Assembly (NCBI GenBank): GCA_028285525.1
Contig: JANQOZ010000049.1
Coordinates: 1 to 64,000, forward strand
DNA length: 64,000 nucleotides
DNA from: Lysobacterales bacterium
GTDB lineage: Bacteria; Pseudomonadota; Gammaproteobacteria; Xanthomonadales; SZUA-38
Direction of reading: 5' to 3'
Program-made: the position numbers and the translations under genes
Shown here: positions 26,645 through 34,673 of the stretch, piece after piece
How the letters are laid out: each line of letters starts with the position of its first letter
Numbering within the stretch: the first letter of the stretch is position 1
Notes under the pieces: generated by a model
What the model was told of the DNA's origin: nothing
What the model saw: the letters and a program-made list of their open reading frames with translations, nothing else
The model's database searches: none

Positions 26645-29065
26645 ATGGCAGCAAACAAAAAGCGTGCTGTTGGCAAAAAACCCGTCAGGAAAAAGGCGAC
26701 GAACGCAACAAAAGCCACAACCCGAAAAACCACCAGGAAAGCCACGCCTGCCAAGGCCACAAAGAAAAAGACCAGCAAGAAGAAGACGGCGAAGCGGACC
26801 AAAAAGCCAGCGGCCAAAGGGAACATTTCTGGCAGCGGTCTTGCGGTCACCATAGCGAACGACGATGGCGCCAACTTTTCGCTCCCATCGGATACCGGCC
26901 TTCAATCACTGGCTATGCGCTGGCGATACGTGCTGTCGCGCAGATTGCGGTGGAAGCGGAGCTCTCCCCGCGAGATGCGCAGAGAGGCGTTCCGGATCAT
27001 CTCAAAGTTCGCCTTGGAAAAGGCCGTCAGGCATACGTTGGCCTCGGCGTCGGTTGTCGAAGTACAGGTGCCTTACGTGAACGAGGAAACGGCGTGGGAG
27101 GGACGCGTTGCACCGTGGGAATTCCTGCTGAGTTCAGCGGCGAAGGAGTCGGGCAATCAGACGCCTATGGCAATCGTTCGTTGGCTGAAGGTACAGCACA
27201 AGGTTCGCACGCCACGGGAATGGCGCACGCTTTACGTTGAGTGCGCCCCGGGCTTTTTGGGTGAGTTCTACGATTTCTCATCGGAACGAAAAATCGTGGA
27301 GTCGATGTTTGTCGATCATTTCAAACCCTGCATCAATCCGAGCATCGAAGAGCTCCAGGCGGCGATCCGCCAGCACCGGCCGGATATCATCCACATTGCC
27401 GGCATCGACAACAATCAAGCCAAGGAGCTGTTCGAGGATAAGGGGGAACTGCCGGAGAACTGGCCTGATTCGCGCAATTTGGACGGCGTGGTGTTTACCA
27501 GCAACCAGCCGCAACACCACCTTGGCATCGAGCCGGTCGATGCCGAGCGGCTGGCGCGTGTCCTGAATTCCGGCTCACGCCAGGTCAGCCTGGTGACGGC
27601 CAATGTCTACCATTCAGCATCCCGGATCTGCGCCATGGCGGTCGCCGAAGGGGCCGGACTGGCTCTTGGATTTCAGGACACCGTCAGCGATGCACTCGCT
27701 GAAGTGCTGCTTCATGATTTTTATTTGCATTGGAAGGAGACGAAACAGCCTTTGACGGCGTTCGTTGGCGCGCTGGATGTCGTTCGGGCGTCGGTATCAC
27801 TTTCTGGTACAGGCGTCGTGCTGTGGAGCGCCGACACGCTCCTCGATGGGGCCAGCAGCAAGCTCGAAAAGACCCGGACTGCTCGCAAGCAAAAGCGAAA
27901 GGCTGACCTCCACCTGGAAGGCCAGTACTCCGACTGGTTCTCAGTCGAGATTACCGTTCGCGAGAGGCTCAACTATTCCCTGCTCCACAACGACAGCGGT
28001 GGCCTGTTCAAATCGCTGTCTTTTCGTAAGCAGAAAGAGGGCGTCCTGCGAAACGTTGGGGTGGAGGTGATTCTTTACCTTGGCTCGGAGAGCCACCCGT
28101 ACAGCGCGAGTTTCACCTTGTCGGAATACCTCACACCGGTTCATGAAAAGATCAAGGTGCCGCTGACTTCATCCATTATCCGAACCGTGCAGGAGCCCAT
28201 GCGAACCAGTCTGTTCGTGAAGGTCACGGTCGAGTCCACGGTGGTCTATCAGGAGACCCACCGGGTAACGCTGCTGCCGGCCGATGAGTGGAAGGATTCA
28301 GACGCCGACCGGATCTGGCTGCCCTCTTTTGTGCTGCCCCGGGATCCGGCGATCGAGAAGATTATTGATAGCGCCCAGAAGCACCTGGTGACGCTGGCAG
28401 ATTACGATCGGCGAGGTTTCGACGGTTATCAAAGCATCGATCCGGACGATCCCGGCTCGCTGGCTGAAATCGACCTGCAGGTCCAGGCGATTTGGGCCGC
28501 CATCGTCAGCGACTTTGGGATTCGCTATATCAATCCTCCACCAAGCTATACCCGACTGGGCCAAAGGCTACGAACGCCAACCCAAATTGTCAGAGGCGGT
28601 CGTGGCACCTGTATCGATCTTGCGCTGCTCCTGTGCGCATGTCTCGAGTACATCGAGATCTACCCCGTCATTTTTCTTCTGGAGGGCCACGCGTTCGCCG
28701 GATACTGGCGTGATGAACAGCGCTATTTCGATTTTTTCGAGGCGCTTCAGGAGGGCATCGAAGAAGAAACGATGCGTTCCTCCATCGGGGCCACCACATC
28801 GCAAAACGCCTGGGTACTGCCGTCTGACAGCTACGCCGAGATTCTCAACGAGGTCAACAGAGGGTTTCTCTACCCCCTTGAGACTGTGGGCTTTACGACC
28901 CACGGGAGTTTCTGGGAGGCCATCGAGGAGGGTGTCGATAACCTGAGAAGCCGGAGCGAATTTCATTCGCTGGTCGATATCTGGTCGGCCCGGTCGGAGT
29001 TCATCACGCCTTTGCCGATCATCGACGATCTCAATCATAGCCGAGGGGCCAACCATCATGTCTGA
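26645..29065 (+). CDS. H1-like tail - CHAT-like - transglutaminase-like protease fusion
   Basis: About 806 residues from ATG 26645, with GGAG 9 nt upstream. Residues 1-65 are a Lys/Ala/Thr-rich, histone-H1-like tail (KKKTSKKKTAKRTKKPAAKG). Residues about 190-400 have a CHAT (caspase-like) layout: D-I-I-H250-I-A-G keeps the His, but the N-A-C-x-S motif reads N-V-Y322-H-S, so the catalytic Cys is lost. A beta-rich middle follows. The C-terminus has a transglutaminase-like cysteine protease: R-G-T-C656-I-D-L-A-L-L-L, E-G-H682-A-F-A-G-Y-W, Y-F-D696-F-F. So the active protease centre is likely C-terminal. It may process the partner hydrolases (inference). Overlaps the next gene by 8 bp. Confidence 0.8.
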   Translation: MAANKKRAVGKKPVRKKATNATKATTRKTTRKATPAKATKKKTSKKKTAKRTKKPAAKGNISGSGLAVTIANDDGANFSLPSDTGLQSLAMRWRYVLSRRLRWKRSSPREMRREAFRIISKFALEKAVRHTLASASVVEVQVPYVNEETAWEGRVAPWEFLLSSAAKESGNQTPMAIVRWLKVQHKVRTPREWRTLYVECAPGFLGEFYDFSSERKIVESMFVDHFKPCINPSIEELQAAIRQHRPDIIHIAGIDNNQAKELFEDKGELPENWPDSRNLDGVVFTSNQPQHHLGIEPVDAERLARVLNSGSRQVSLVTANVYHSASRICAMAVAEGAGLALGFQDTVSDALAEVLLHDFYLHWKETKQPLTAFVGALDVVRASVSLSGTGVVLWSADTLLDGASSKLEKTRTARKQKRKADLHLEGQYSDWFSVEITVRERLNYSLLHNDSGGLFKSLSFRKQKEGVLRNVGVEVILYLGSESHPYSASFTLSEYLTPVHEKIKVPLTSSIIRTVQEPMRTSLFVKVTVESTVVYQETHRVTLLPADEWKDSDADRIWLPSFVLPRDPAIEKIIDSAQKHLVTLADYDRRGFDGYQSIDPDDPGSLAEIDLQVQAIWAAIVSDFGIRYINPPPSYTRLGQRLRTPTQIVRGGRGTCIDLALLLCACLEYIEIYPVIFLLEGHAFAGYWRDEQRYFDFFEALQEGIEEETMRSSIGATTSQNAWVLPSDSYAEILNEVNRGFLYPLETVGFTTHGSFWEAIEEGVDNLRSRSEFHSLVDIWSARSEFITPLPIIDDLNHSRGANHHV

Positions 29066-30389
29066 GCGACGAGAAGACCCCCGCCATGATTGGCTCAACC
29101 GCCAGCTCGATCTCGCCACGGAAGGGCTGGGCATTTACGGCGCGGACCAAATGGTGCGCTCGTTCGAGCCAACGGCGGTCCATCGGCTGCGCCGCACGGG
29201 AGGCACCCGCGTCGACGACAATCTCGGCACAGTCACCCTGGTAGAAAAAGACGGCGTGCTGCGGTGGGTCGACGGGCTTGGCTTTCGCCAGCGGGATCAG
29301 CGCCGACGGCGCCGGCAGGGCCCCGGACAGACGGGGAGCATCATCAAACAGCTTAAGTATGAGCGCCTGGAGCAAAACGCGGTCGGCAGCGCCATTGCGC
29401 AACTCGACCTCAAGCTGAACGCCAATACGGGCATTCGAGCCTGGAGTTCCCCTACCCGGGCAAGGCGAGCCACACCTCGCTCCGACGGCCGCATCCTGCT
29501 TTTCGTGCACGGCACCTTCAGCAAATCTGAAGCGATCACCGACGGCCTGAACGCCACCGACAAGGGCAAGGCGTTTTTTGACAAGGCCAAAGCTCACTAC
29601 GATCAGATCATCAGCTTCGATCACCCGACCCTCTCAGTTTCTCCCGTGCTGAACGCGATCGACCTCACGCGTCATCTTGCCGGCACGGACGCTGAGATCG
29701 ACGTCATTTGCCACAGTCGCGGCGGACTCGTGGTGCGCTGGTGGGTGGAAGCGCTGCTCGCCAACCCCGACAGACTCGGGAAGGTCATTTTTGTGGGTTC
29801 GCCCCTTGCAGGGACAAGCCTCGCAGCTCCGCCGAGGCTGCGGTCAGGGCTGGATATGCTGACCAATATTGCCGAGGTGCTGGGGAAAGGGAGTCAGCTG
29901 GCGAGCACCGTCATCCCGCTTTTCACTGCCGTTGCGGGCATTCTCAAGATTTTCGGTTCCGCAGCAAGGGTTTTGTCCAAGACGCCCTTGATCGACGCCA
30001 CCGTCTACATGATCCCCGGCCTTGCCGCACAGTCGATGACCGGTGACAACAGTTCGATTCTGAAACTGCGGGAAGGGATCAGCCGCACAACGGCGCGCGC
30101 CTACTATGGGGTGGCGTCGGACTTTGAACCGATCAGCCCGGGATGGGCTTTTTGGCGATACTTTCAGCGTCCGCTGCAGCATCTTGCTGATGCCGGAGCA
30201 GACATGGTGTTTGAAGGCAGCAACGACCTTGTGGTGGACACGCACTCGATGAGCGAGCTGTCGGATCAACTGAGCATCCCGAACACTCGAATGATGTCGT
30301 CAGGCCCCCAGGACGTCATCCATCATCTGAATTACTTTCGCCAGGAAAGCGTGATCGAATACTTCGAGAAAACGCTGAAACTTTCCTGA
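29058..30389 (+). CDS. Alpha/beta hydrolase, lipase-like (DUF7379 type)
   Basis: 443 residues; the ATG lies inside the end of the previous gene (8-bp overlap). Residues 1-140 are polar with a basic run (R-D-Q-R-R-R-R-R-Q-G). The hydrolase core has L-L-F-V-H-G-T-F for the oxyanion strand, I-D-V-I-C-H-S220-R-G-G-L-V-V-R as nucleophile elbow, V-F-E-G-S-N-D-L-V-V for the acid and H-H-L-N-Y-F for the likely catalytic His. An amphipathic/hydrophobic insert (GLDMLTNIAEVLGKG ... VIPLFTAVAGILKIFG) could form a lid or membrane-binding helix. This domain type occurs near CHAT proteins in conflict operons as I recall. Likely a phospholipase- or esterase-like effector. Confidence 0.8.
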   Translation: MSERREDPRHDWLNRQLDLATEGLGIYGADQMVRSFEPTAVHRLRRTGGTRVDDNLGTVTLVEKDGVLRWVDGLGFRQRDQRRRRRQGPGQTGSIIKQLKYERLEQNAVGSAIAQLDLKLNANTGIRAWSSPTRARRATPRSDGRILLFVHGTFSKSEAITDGLNATDKGKAFFDKAKAHYDQIISFDHPTLSVSPVLNAIDLTRHLAGTDAEIDVICHSRGGLVVRWWVEALLANPDRLGKVIFVGSPLAGTSLAAPPRLRSGLDMLTNIAEVLGKGSQLASTVIPLFTAVAGILKIFGSAARVLSKTPLIDATVYMIPGLAAQSMTGDNSSILKLREGISRTTARAYYGVASDFEPISPGWAFWRYFQRPLQHLADAGADMVFEGSNDLVVDTHSMSELSDQLSIPNTRMMSSGPQDVIHHLNYFRQESVIEYFEKTLKLS

Positions 30390-30414
30390 TAGTTCTTCAC
30401 TGAGAGCAAAGCGC

Positions 30415-31677
30415 ATGGCGATCTATGTTTTTGACGGAACCGGGCAGCTCGACAGCAACGTTGAGCGCCCCGACCCCACCGATACGAACGTTGCAAGGTT
30501 TCTCCAGTGCACCGGCGCTGACGACATCGAGGCATTCTACAAGGCGGGCGTCGGCACTCGCTTTGGCCGACCTGGGAAAGTCATTGGGGGGATATTCGGA
30601 GCAGGCGCCCGATCTCGACTCGCGAAGATGTTTGAAAACCTGGAAGAAGTCTTCATGTCGGGCGACGAACAAATCGCGATTGTCGGCTACAGTCGAGGCG
30701 CAGCCATGGCTTTGCACTTTGCCAACATGATTAACGAAGCGACCATCCAGAATCAGCGCGGTGAGATGACAACCGCACCGCCGATTCAGTACCTGGGTTT
30801 GTTTGACGCTGTCGCTTCGTTTGGGCTGAGTTTCACGATCGGGCCATTGGTGGACTTTCAGGCCATCAATCTTGGCTGGAATCTGACGGTGCCTCCGAAC
30901 GTTGAGTCGTGCCGCCACGCGCTGGCCTTTGACGAGCGGCGAGAAACGTTCAGACCCACGCGACTGAACGCTGACCACACGAACGCCAGCATTACTGAAG
31001 TCTGGTTCAAAGGCGACCACGGCGACATCGGGGGCGGAAACCAGAACGACGGGCTGAGCAACATCTCGCTTGCGTGGATTCTGGAGGGCGCCAAGGCGGC
31101 CGGCGTCGAAGTGGACGACGCCAAACTGGCGTCGGTACGCGCAGGCCAAGATCCCTCGGCGGCGCCCAAACTGTCGTCGCTCGACCCGGTGCAAGATCCC
31201 TATCGTGAAACTCTGCCTGGCGACCAGTTTGACGCGAATCAGTGGTCGCTCCTGAAGCTCAACGAGAGCCGATCAGTCGAAGTGTTGGCCGGGGCGCGCT
31301 ATACGGATACCGGCATCCTCATCAAAAAGGGCAACCAATACGTGTTCTCCTTTGACGGGGAGTGGCGCGACGGCGACATCACCTGCAGCGGCGAGGGGTG
31401 GACGCTGGCGGACGTCAGGAAAGGCCCTCTCGAACTGGTGATGAAAGTGACCCAACCGATGAGGCGCGTCAAGGACGCCAAGTGGTTTGAGCTCATCGGG
31501 TCCCTTGGTAGAAGCAACCGAGATCAGATCAGAATCGGCAACGGGCAGTATTCGTCTGAGGAAACGCCGTTTGTCGCAACGTCAACCGATGCCCTGTTCC
31601 TGTACCCAAACGATCTGATGCACATGTATTGGAACAACCGAGGCGCCATCAGCGTCACGATCACCCGCACCGGGTGA
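30415..31677 (+). CDS. DUF2235-like lipase with C-terminal lectin-like domain
   Basis: 420 residues, 25 bp after the previous stop, ATG with GAGAG upstream. The N-terminus Y-V-F-D-G-T-G is the DUF2235 start. The nucleophile elbow is V-G-Y-S93-R-G-A-A, followed by G-L-F-D-A-V-A-S (Asp) and E-V-W-F-K-G-D-H-G-D-I-G-G-G (His), as in Tle1-type phospholipases of type VI secretion and in DUF2235 proteins. Residues about 300-420 form a beta domain ending F-L-Y-P-N-D-L-M-H-M-Y-W-N-N-R-G-A, similar to the PA-IL/LecA-like lectin fold. No secretion signal or VgrG/PAAR gene is near, so an intracellular effector role is as likely as secretion. Confidence 0.85.
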   Translation: MAIYVFDGTGQLDSNVERPDPTDTNVARFLQCTGADDIEAFYKAGVGTRFGRPGKVIGGIFGAGARSRLAKMFENLEEVFMSGDEQIAIVGYSRGAAMALHFANMINEATIQNQRGEMTTAPPIQYLGLFDAVASFGLSFTIGPLVDFQAINLGWNLTVPPNVESCRHALAFDERRETFRPTRLNADHTNASITEVWFKGDHGDIGGGNQNDGLSNISLAWILEGAKAAGVEVDDAKLASVRAGQDPSAAPKLSSLDPVQDPYRETLPGDQFDANQWSLLKLNESRSVEVLAGARYTDTGILIKKGNQYVFSFDGEWRDGDITCSGEGWTLADVRKGPLELVMKVTQPMRRVKDAKWFELIGSLGRSNRDQIRIGNGQYSSEETPFVATSTDALFLYPNDLMHMYWNNRGAISVTITRTG

Positions 31678-31855
31678 GTTTCTTTCCCGGGCCGCGCCGG
31701 CGGTCCGAGCTTGGTCACCTTCAATGCCCACCGTTTTTTCGTCGCGCTATGAAACGGCCTTATAGATACCGTTGACGATTCTATTGGACAGCCAGGGCAA
31801 AAAACCCCAAGGTCCATGGCCTCGCTTGAACAACCCATTACCAAGGAAACCCTCA

Positions 31856-33334
31856 ATGACGGACCCGCGCGCCAGCAGCATCGACAGCACCCACTTCGAT
31901 CAGCTCTTTATCGACGGCGCCTGGGTGAAGCCGAGCACCAACCGCATGATTGAGGTGGTTTCACCCATCACTGAGGAGGTGGTCTTCCAGGTGGCTGAAG
32001 CGGTGGAAGCGGACGTGGACCAAGCCGTTGCCGCGGCACGGGCAGCCTTCGACAAGGGCCCGTGGCCAGGCATGACGCCCCAGCAAAGGGGTGAAGTGTT
32101 GGCGGAATTTGCCAAGCAGCTCCGAACCCGCAAAGCCGATTTTTCGACGGCCTGGATGGAATCCGCCGGCGTCATCAAGAGCATGGCGGCCAGCTATCCG
32201 GAATATTCGATCAGCAATATCGACCGCGCAGTCGGCCAGGCGGCGACGTTTGAATTTATCGAGCAGCACGAGTCGGCCAACGGCGCCGCCCTGCTGGTTC
32301 GCGAGCCGGTCGGCACGGTGGCGGCAGTGGCCCCGTGGAACGCCCCCCTCGCCACAATGCTGACCAAAATTGCCCCGGCCCTGCTGGCGGGATGCACGGT
32401 GGTCATGAAGCCGGCGCCGCAGACGCCCATTGAAACCTACATCCTCGCCGAGTGTGCGGAGGCCGCGGGCTTCCCACCCGGCGTACTGAATCTGGTCACC
32501 GCCGAACGCGCAGCGTCCGACCACCTGATTCGCCACCCGGACATCGACAAGGTTAGCTTTACCGGCAGCCTGACTACCGGTCGCCACATTGCGTCGGTTT
32601 GCGGCGAGCGCATCGGTCGAGTCACGCTTGAGCTGGGCGGGAAGTCCGCAGCCATTGTCCTCGACGACTACCCGCTGGAGGAGGCGGCGGCCAGCCTCGT
32701 GTCGGGCCTGTGTGTCCTCAGCGGACAAAACTGCGCGGCCCTCACCCGGGTGATCGTGTCTCGTAAACGTCACGATGAGCTCGTTGAGCTTTTGGCCAGG
32801 GAGATGCAAACCGTGACCATAGGCGATCCCTATGATACGGAAACGAAGCTTGGGGCCATCACCATGAAAGCGCAGCTTGAGCGCATTGAGGGGTATGTCG
32901 CCAAGGGTATCGAGGAGGGCGCAACGCTGGTCACGGGCGGTAAACGGCCGCCCCACCTGTCTACCGGTCTGTTCTTCGAGCCCACCCTGTTCGCCAATGT
33001 GGATAACACCATGACCATCGCTCAGGAAGAAATTTTCGGCCCGGTGCTGTGCGTGATCCCATACGACGACGAAGAGGACGCCATCCGAATCGCCAACGAT
33101 TCTCTATTTGGCCTCGCCGGCGCGGTCTACACCAATGACAGCGACGCCGCCTATCGGATCGCCCGCCGGCTGCGCACCGGCACCGTGGGCCAGAGCGCGC
33201 CGTCAGCGAGTTTTGCCGTGGCGTTCGGCGGCTTCAAGCAGTCCGGCCTGGGGCGGGAGGGCGGCACCGAGGGCCTGCACGCCTACCTGGAGGCAAAGAC
33301 GGTCCTGTTGAAAAACCAGCCTGCAGAGGTTTAG
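31856..33334 (+). CDS. Aldehyde dehydrogenase (NAD(P)+)
   Basis: 492 residues from ATG 31856 (MTDPRASSIDSTHFDQLFID) with AGGAAA upstream; the frame is open 28 codons earlier but without homology. Full-length ALDH superfamily: F-T-G-S-L-T-T-G-R cofactor motif, general base E259 in L-E-L-G-G-K, catalytic C293 in G-Q-N-C-A-A-L, and E-E-I-F-G-P-V-L. It oxidises an aldehyde to the acid using NAD(P)+. The substrate cannot be read from sequence; homologues include betaine-aldehyde and phenylacetaldehyde types. It sits alone, not coupled to the neighbouring operons. Confidence 0.95.
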   Translation: MTDPRASSIDSTHFDQLFIDGAWVKPSTNRMIEVVSPITEEVVFQVAEAVEADVDQAVAAARAAFDKGPWPGMTPQQRGEVLAEFAKQLRTRKADFSTAWMESAGVIKSMAASYPEYSISNIDRAVGQAATFEFIEQHESANGAALLVREPVGTVAAVAPWNAPLATMLTKIAPALLAGCTVVMKPAPQTPIETYILAECAEAAGFPPGVLNLVTAERAASDHLIRHPDIDKVSFTGSLTTGRHIASVCGERIGRVTLELGGKSAAIVLDDYPLEEAAASLVSGLCVLSGQNCAALTRVIVSRKRHDELVELLAREMQTVTIGDPYDTETKLGAITMKAQLERIEGYVAKGIEEGATLVTGGKRPPHLSTGLFFEPTLFANVDNTMTIAQEEIFGPVLCVIPYDDEEDAIRIANDSLFGLAGAVYTNDSDAAYRIARRLRTGTVGQSAPSASFAVAFGGFKQSGLGREGGTEGLHAYLEAKTVLLKNQPAEV

Positions 33335-33403
33335 CGTCGCGGCTCACCCTCTTCCCTCGAGGCTCGGATATCATCGCGTATCCCGATTGCTGGTCTGGAC
33401 GCT

Positions 33404-34606
33404 ATGACCGCAGGATTGGCACCTGACGCAACACCGGATCAGGCGGCACCCACATCGCTTGCAGAGCGCATCAATAGCCTCGATGTGCTGCGTGGCTTTG
33501 CGGTGCTGATGATCTTCGTCGTCAACATCAAAATGATGGCGAACGGCTATAACCACTATGGCGACCGGTCCCTGTGGCCTGGCGAGTTCGACCAGACCAT
33601 CGGCTACCTTCACAACCTCCTTGTGCATGGCAAGTTCATCACCATCTTCACGGCGATGTTCGGCGCGGGCCTCGCGCTGCTCCTCGCACGGGAAAACCCC
33701 GTTTCGCTGCCGATCGTGCTGAAGCGCCTCTTTTGGCTGACGGTCTTTGGCGCCATCCACCTCGTCTTTATCCGCGAGGGTGACATTCTCATGCAGTATG
33801 CGCTCGTGGGGTTTCTGGCCATCTTCCTGGTGAACGTGAGCGCTGGCACTCTGCTCATTCTTGGAATCGCTATCCAAGTCGCCCTATTCGTCGCAGGAAT
33901 CATCTTCCCAGTCGACTTCGGCAAGATTCCGACGCTTTGGCAGGAGGGTCCGGATGCGCACCTCGCGGTTCAGAAGATCTTGCTCGGCTCGCTGGCAGAG
34001 CAGGTGTCGGCGCGCATCGACACAGTGCGTTTCTACATGTTCGATCTGTTCGTGCTGGGCAGAAATTGGATCGACAAACTGTCGGTAATGATGCTCGGGA
34101 TGGCGCTGCTCAAAACGGGGTTCCTGACAGGTGCACTTGCGCCGAAAACCTACTGGAAGCTCGCGGCGGCCGGCGCTGTGGCGGGTTTAGGGTTGGTCGC
34201 GGCCCGCCTGCTTGGCGTCGCTGATTCAGCCTACGGTGACCATGTTTTGAACGCGCTCTGGACCCTGCACCGCTTTGGCGGAGCGCTGTTCTGGTCAGCG
34301 CTGGCCGTGGGTCTGGTTGCGGTTGGCTGGAACGCACGAGCGTTGGCGGCGGTCGGCCGGACCGCCTTCACCGTGTACATCTTGCAGTCGGTCATCGGGC
34401 TGGTGCTGTTCTCAAGTTTGGGTTTTGGACTTTTCGGCCAGCTATCGCTGGGTGCGCTGACCATCGTCACCGCACTGGTTTTTGTCTTTTTCCTGCTCGC
34501 CGCGCCGCTCTGGCTGTCAAAATTTCGCTTTGGCCCACTGGAGTGGCTATGGCGCTCGCTGACCTACGGTAAAAGGCAGAAAATGATTAGAGGCCCGGCG
34601 TCCTAA
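33404..34606 (+). CDS. DUF418 family membrane protein
   Basis: 400 residues, about ten membrane helices. The N-terminus R-I-N-S-L-D-V-L-R-G-F-A-V-L is the DUF418/DUF1624-type signature (heparan-alpha-glucosaminide acetyltransferase-like fold), and the C-terminal region G-R-T-A-F-T-V-Y-I-L-Q-S-V-I-G and PLEWLWRSLTYGKRQKM is typical of DUF418. Function is not established for the family; a transferase acting on cell-envelope components has been suggested from fold. Converges with the metalloprotease gene. Confidence 0.9.
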   Translation: MTAGLAPDATPDQAAPTSLAERINSLDVLRGFAVLMIFVVNIKMMANGYNHYGDRSLWPGEFDQTIGYLHNLLVHGKFITIFTAMFGAGLALLLARENPVSLPIVLKRLFWLTVFGAIHLVFIREGDILMQYALVGFLAIFLVNVSAGTLLILGIAIQVALFVAGIIFPVDFGKIPTLWQEGPDAHLAVQKILLGSLAEQVSARIDTVRFYMFDLFVLGRNWIDKLSVMMLGMALLKTGFLTGALAPKTYWKLAAAGAVAGLGLVAARLLGVADSAYGDHVLNALWTLHRFGGALFWSALAVGLVAVGWNARALAAVGRTAFTVYILQSVIGLVLFSSLGFGLFGQLSLGALTIVTALVFVFFLLAAPLWLSKFRFGPLEWLWRSLTYGKRQKMIRGPAS

Positions 34607-34673
34607 CGATCGAAAACCGATGGCTCGGGTTTGGATTTGGGTTCGGCCCGTAGGGTCGGCCGGGCACGGGTAA

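Noticed and set aside
26617-27240. 207-codon Lys-rich alternative frame
   Set aside because: Alternative frame of the H1-like tail; the chosen frame contains the CHAT and transglutaminase motifs.
34646-34665. GCCCG...CGGGC hairpin between convergent genes
   Set aside because: Stem of five base pairs with a 10-nt loop and no T-run is too weak to call a terminator.
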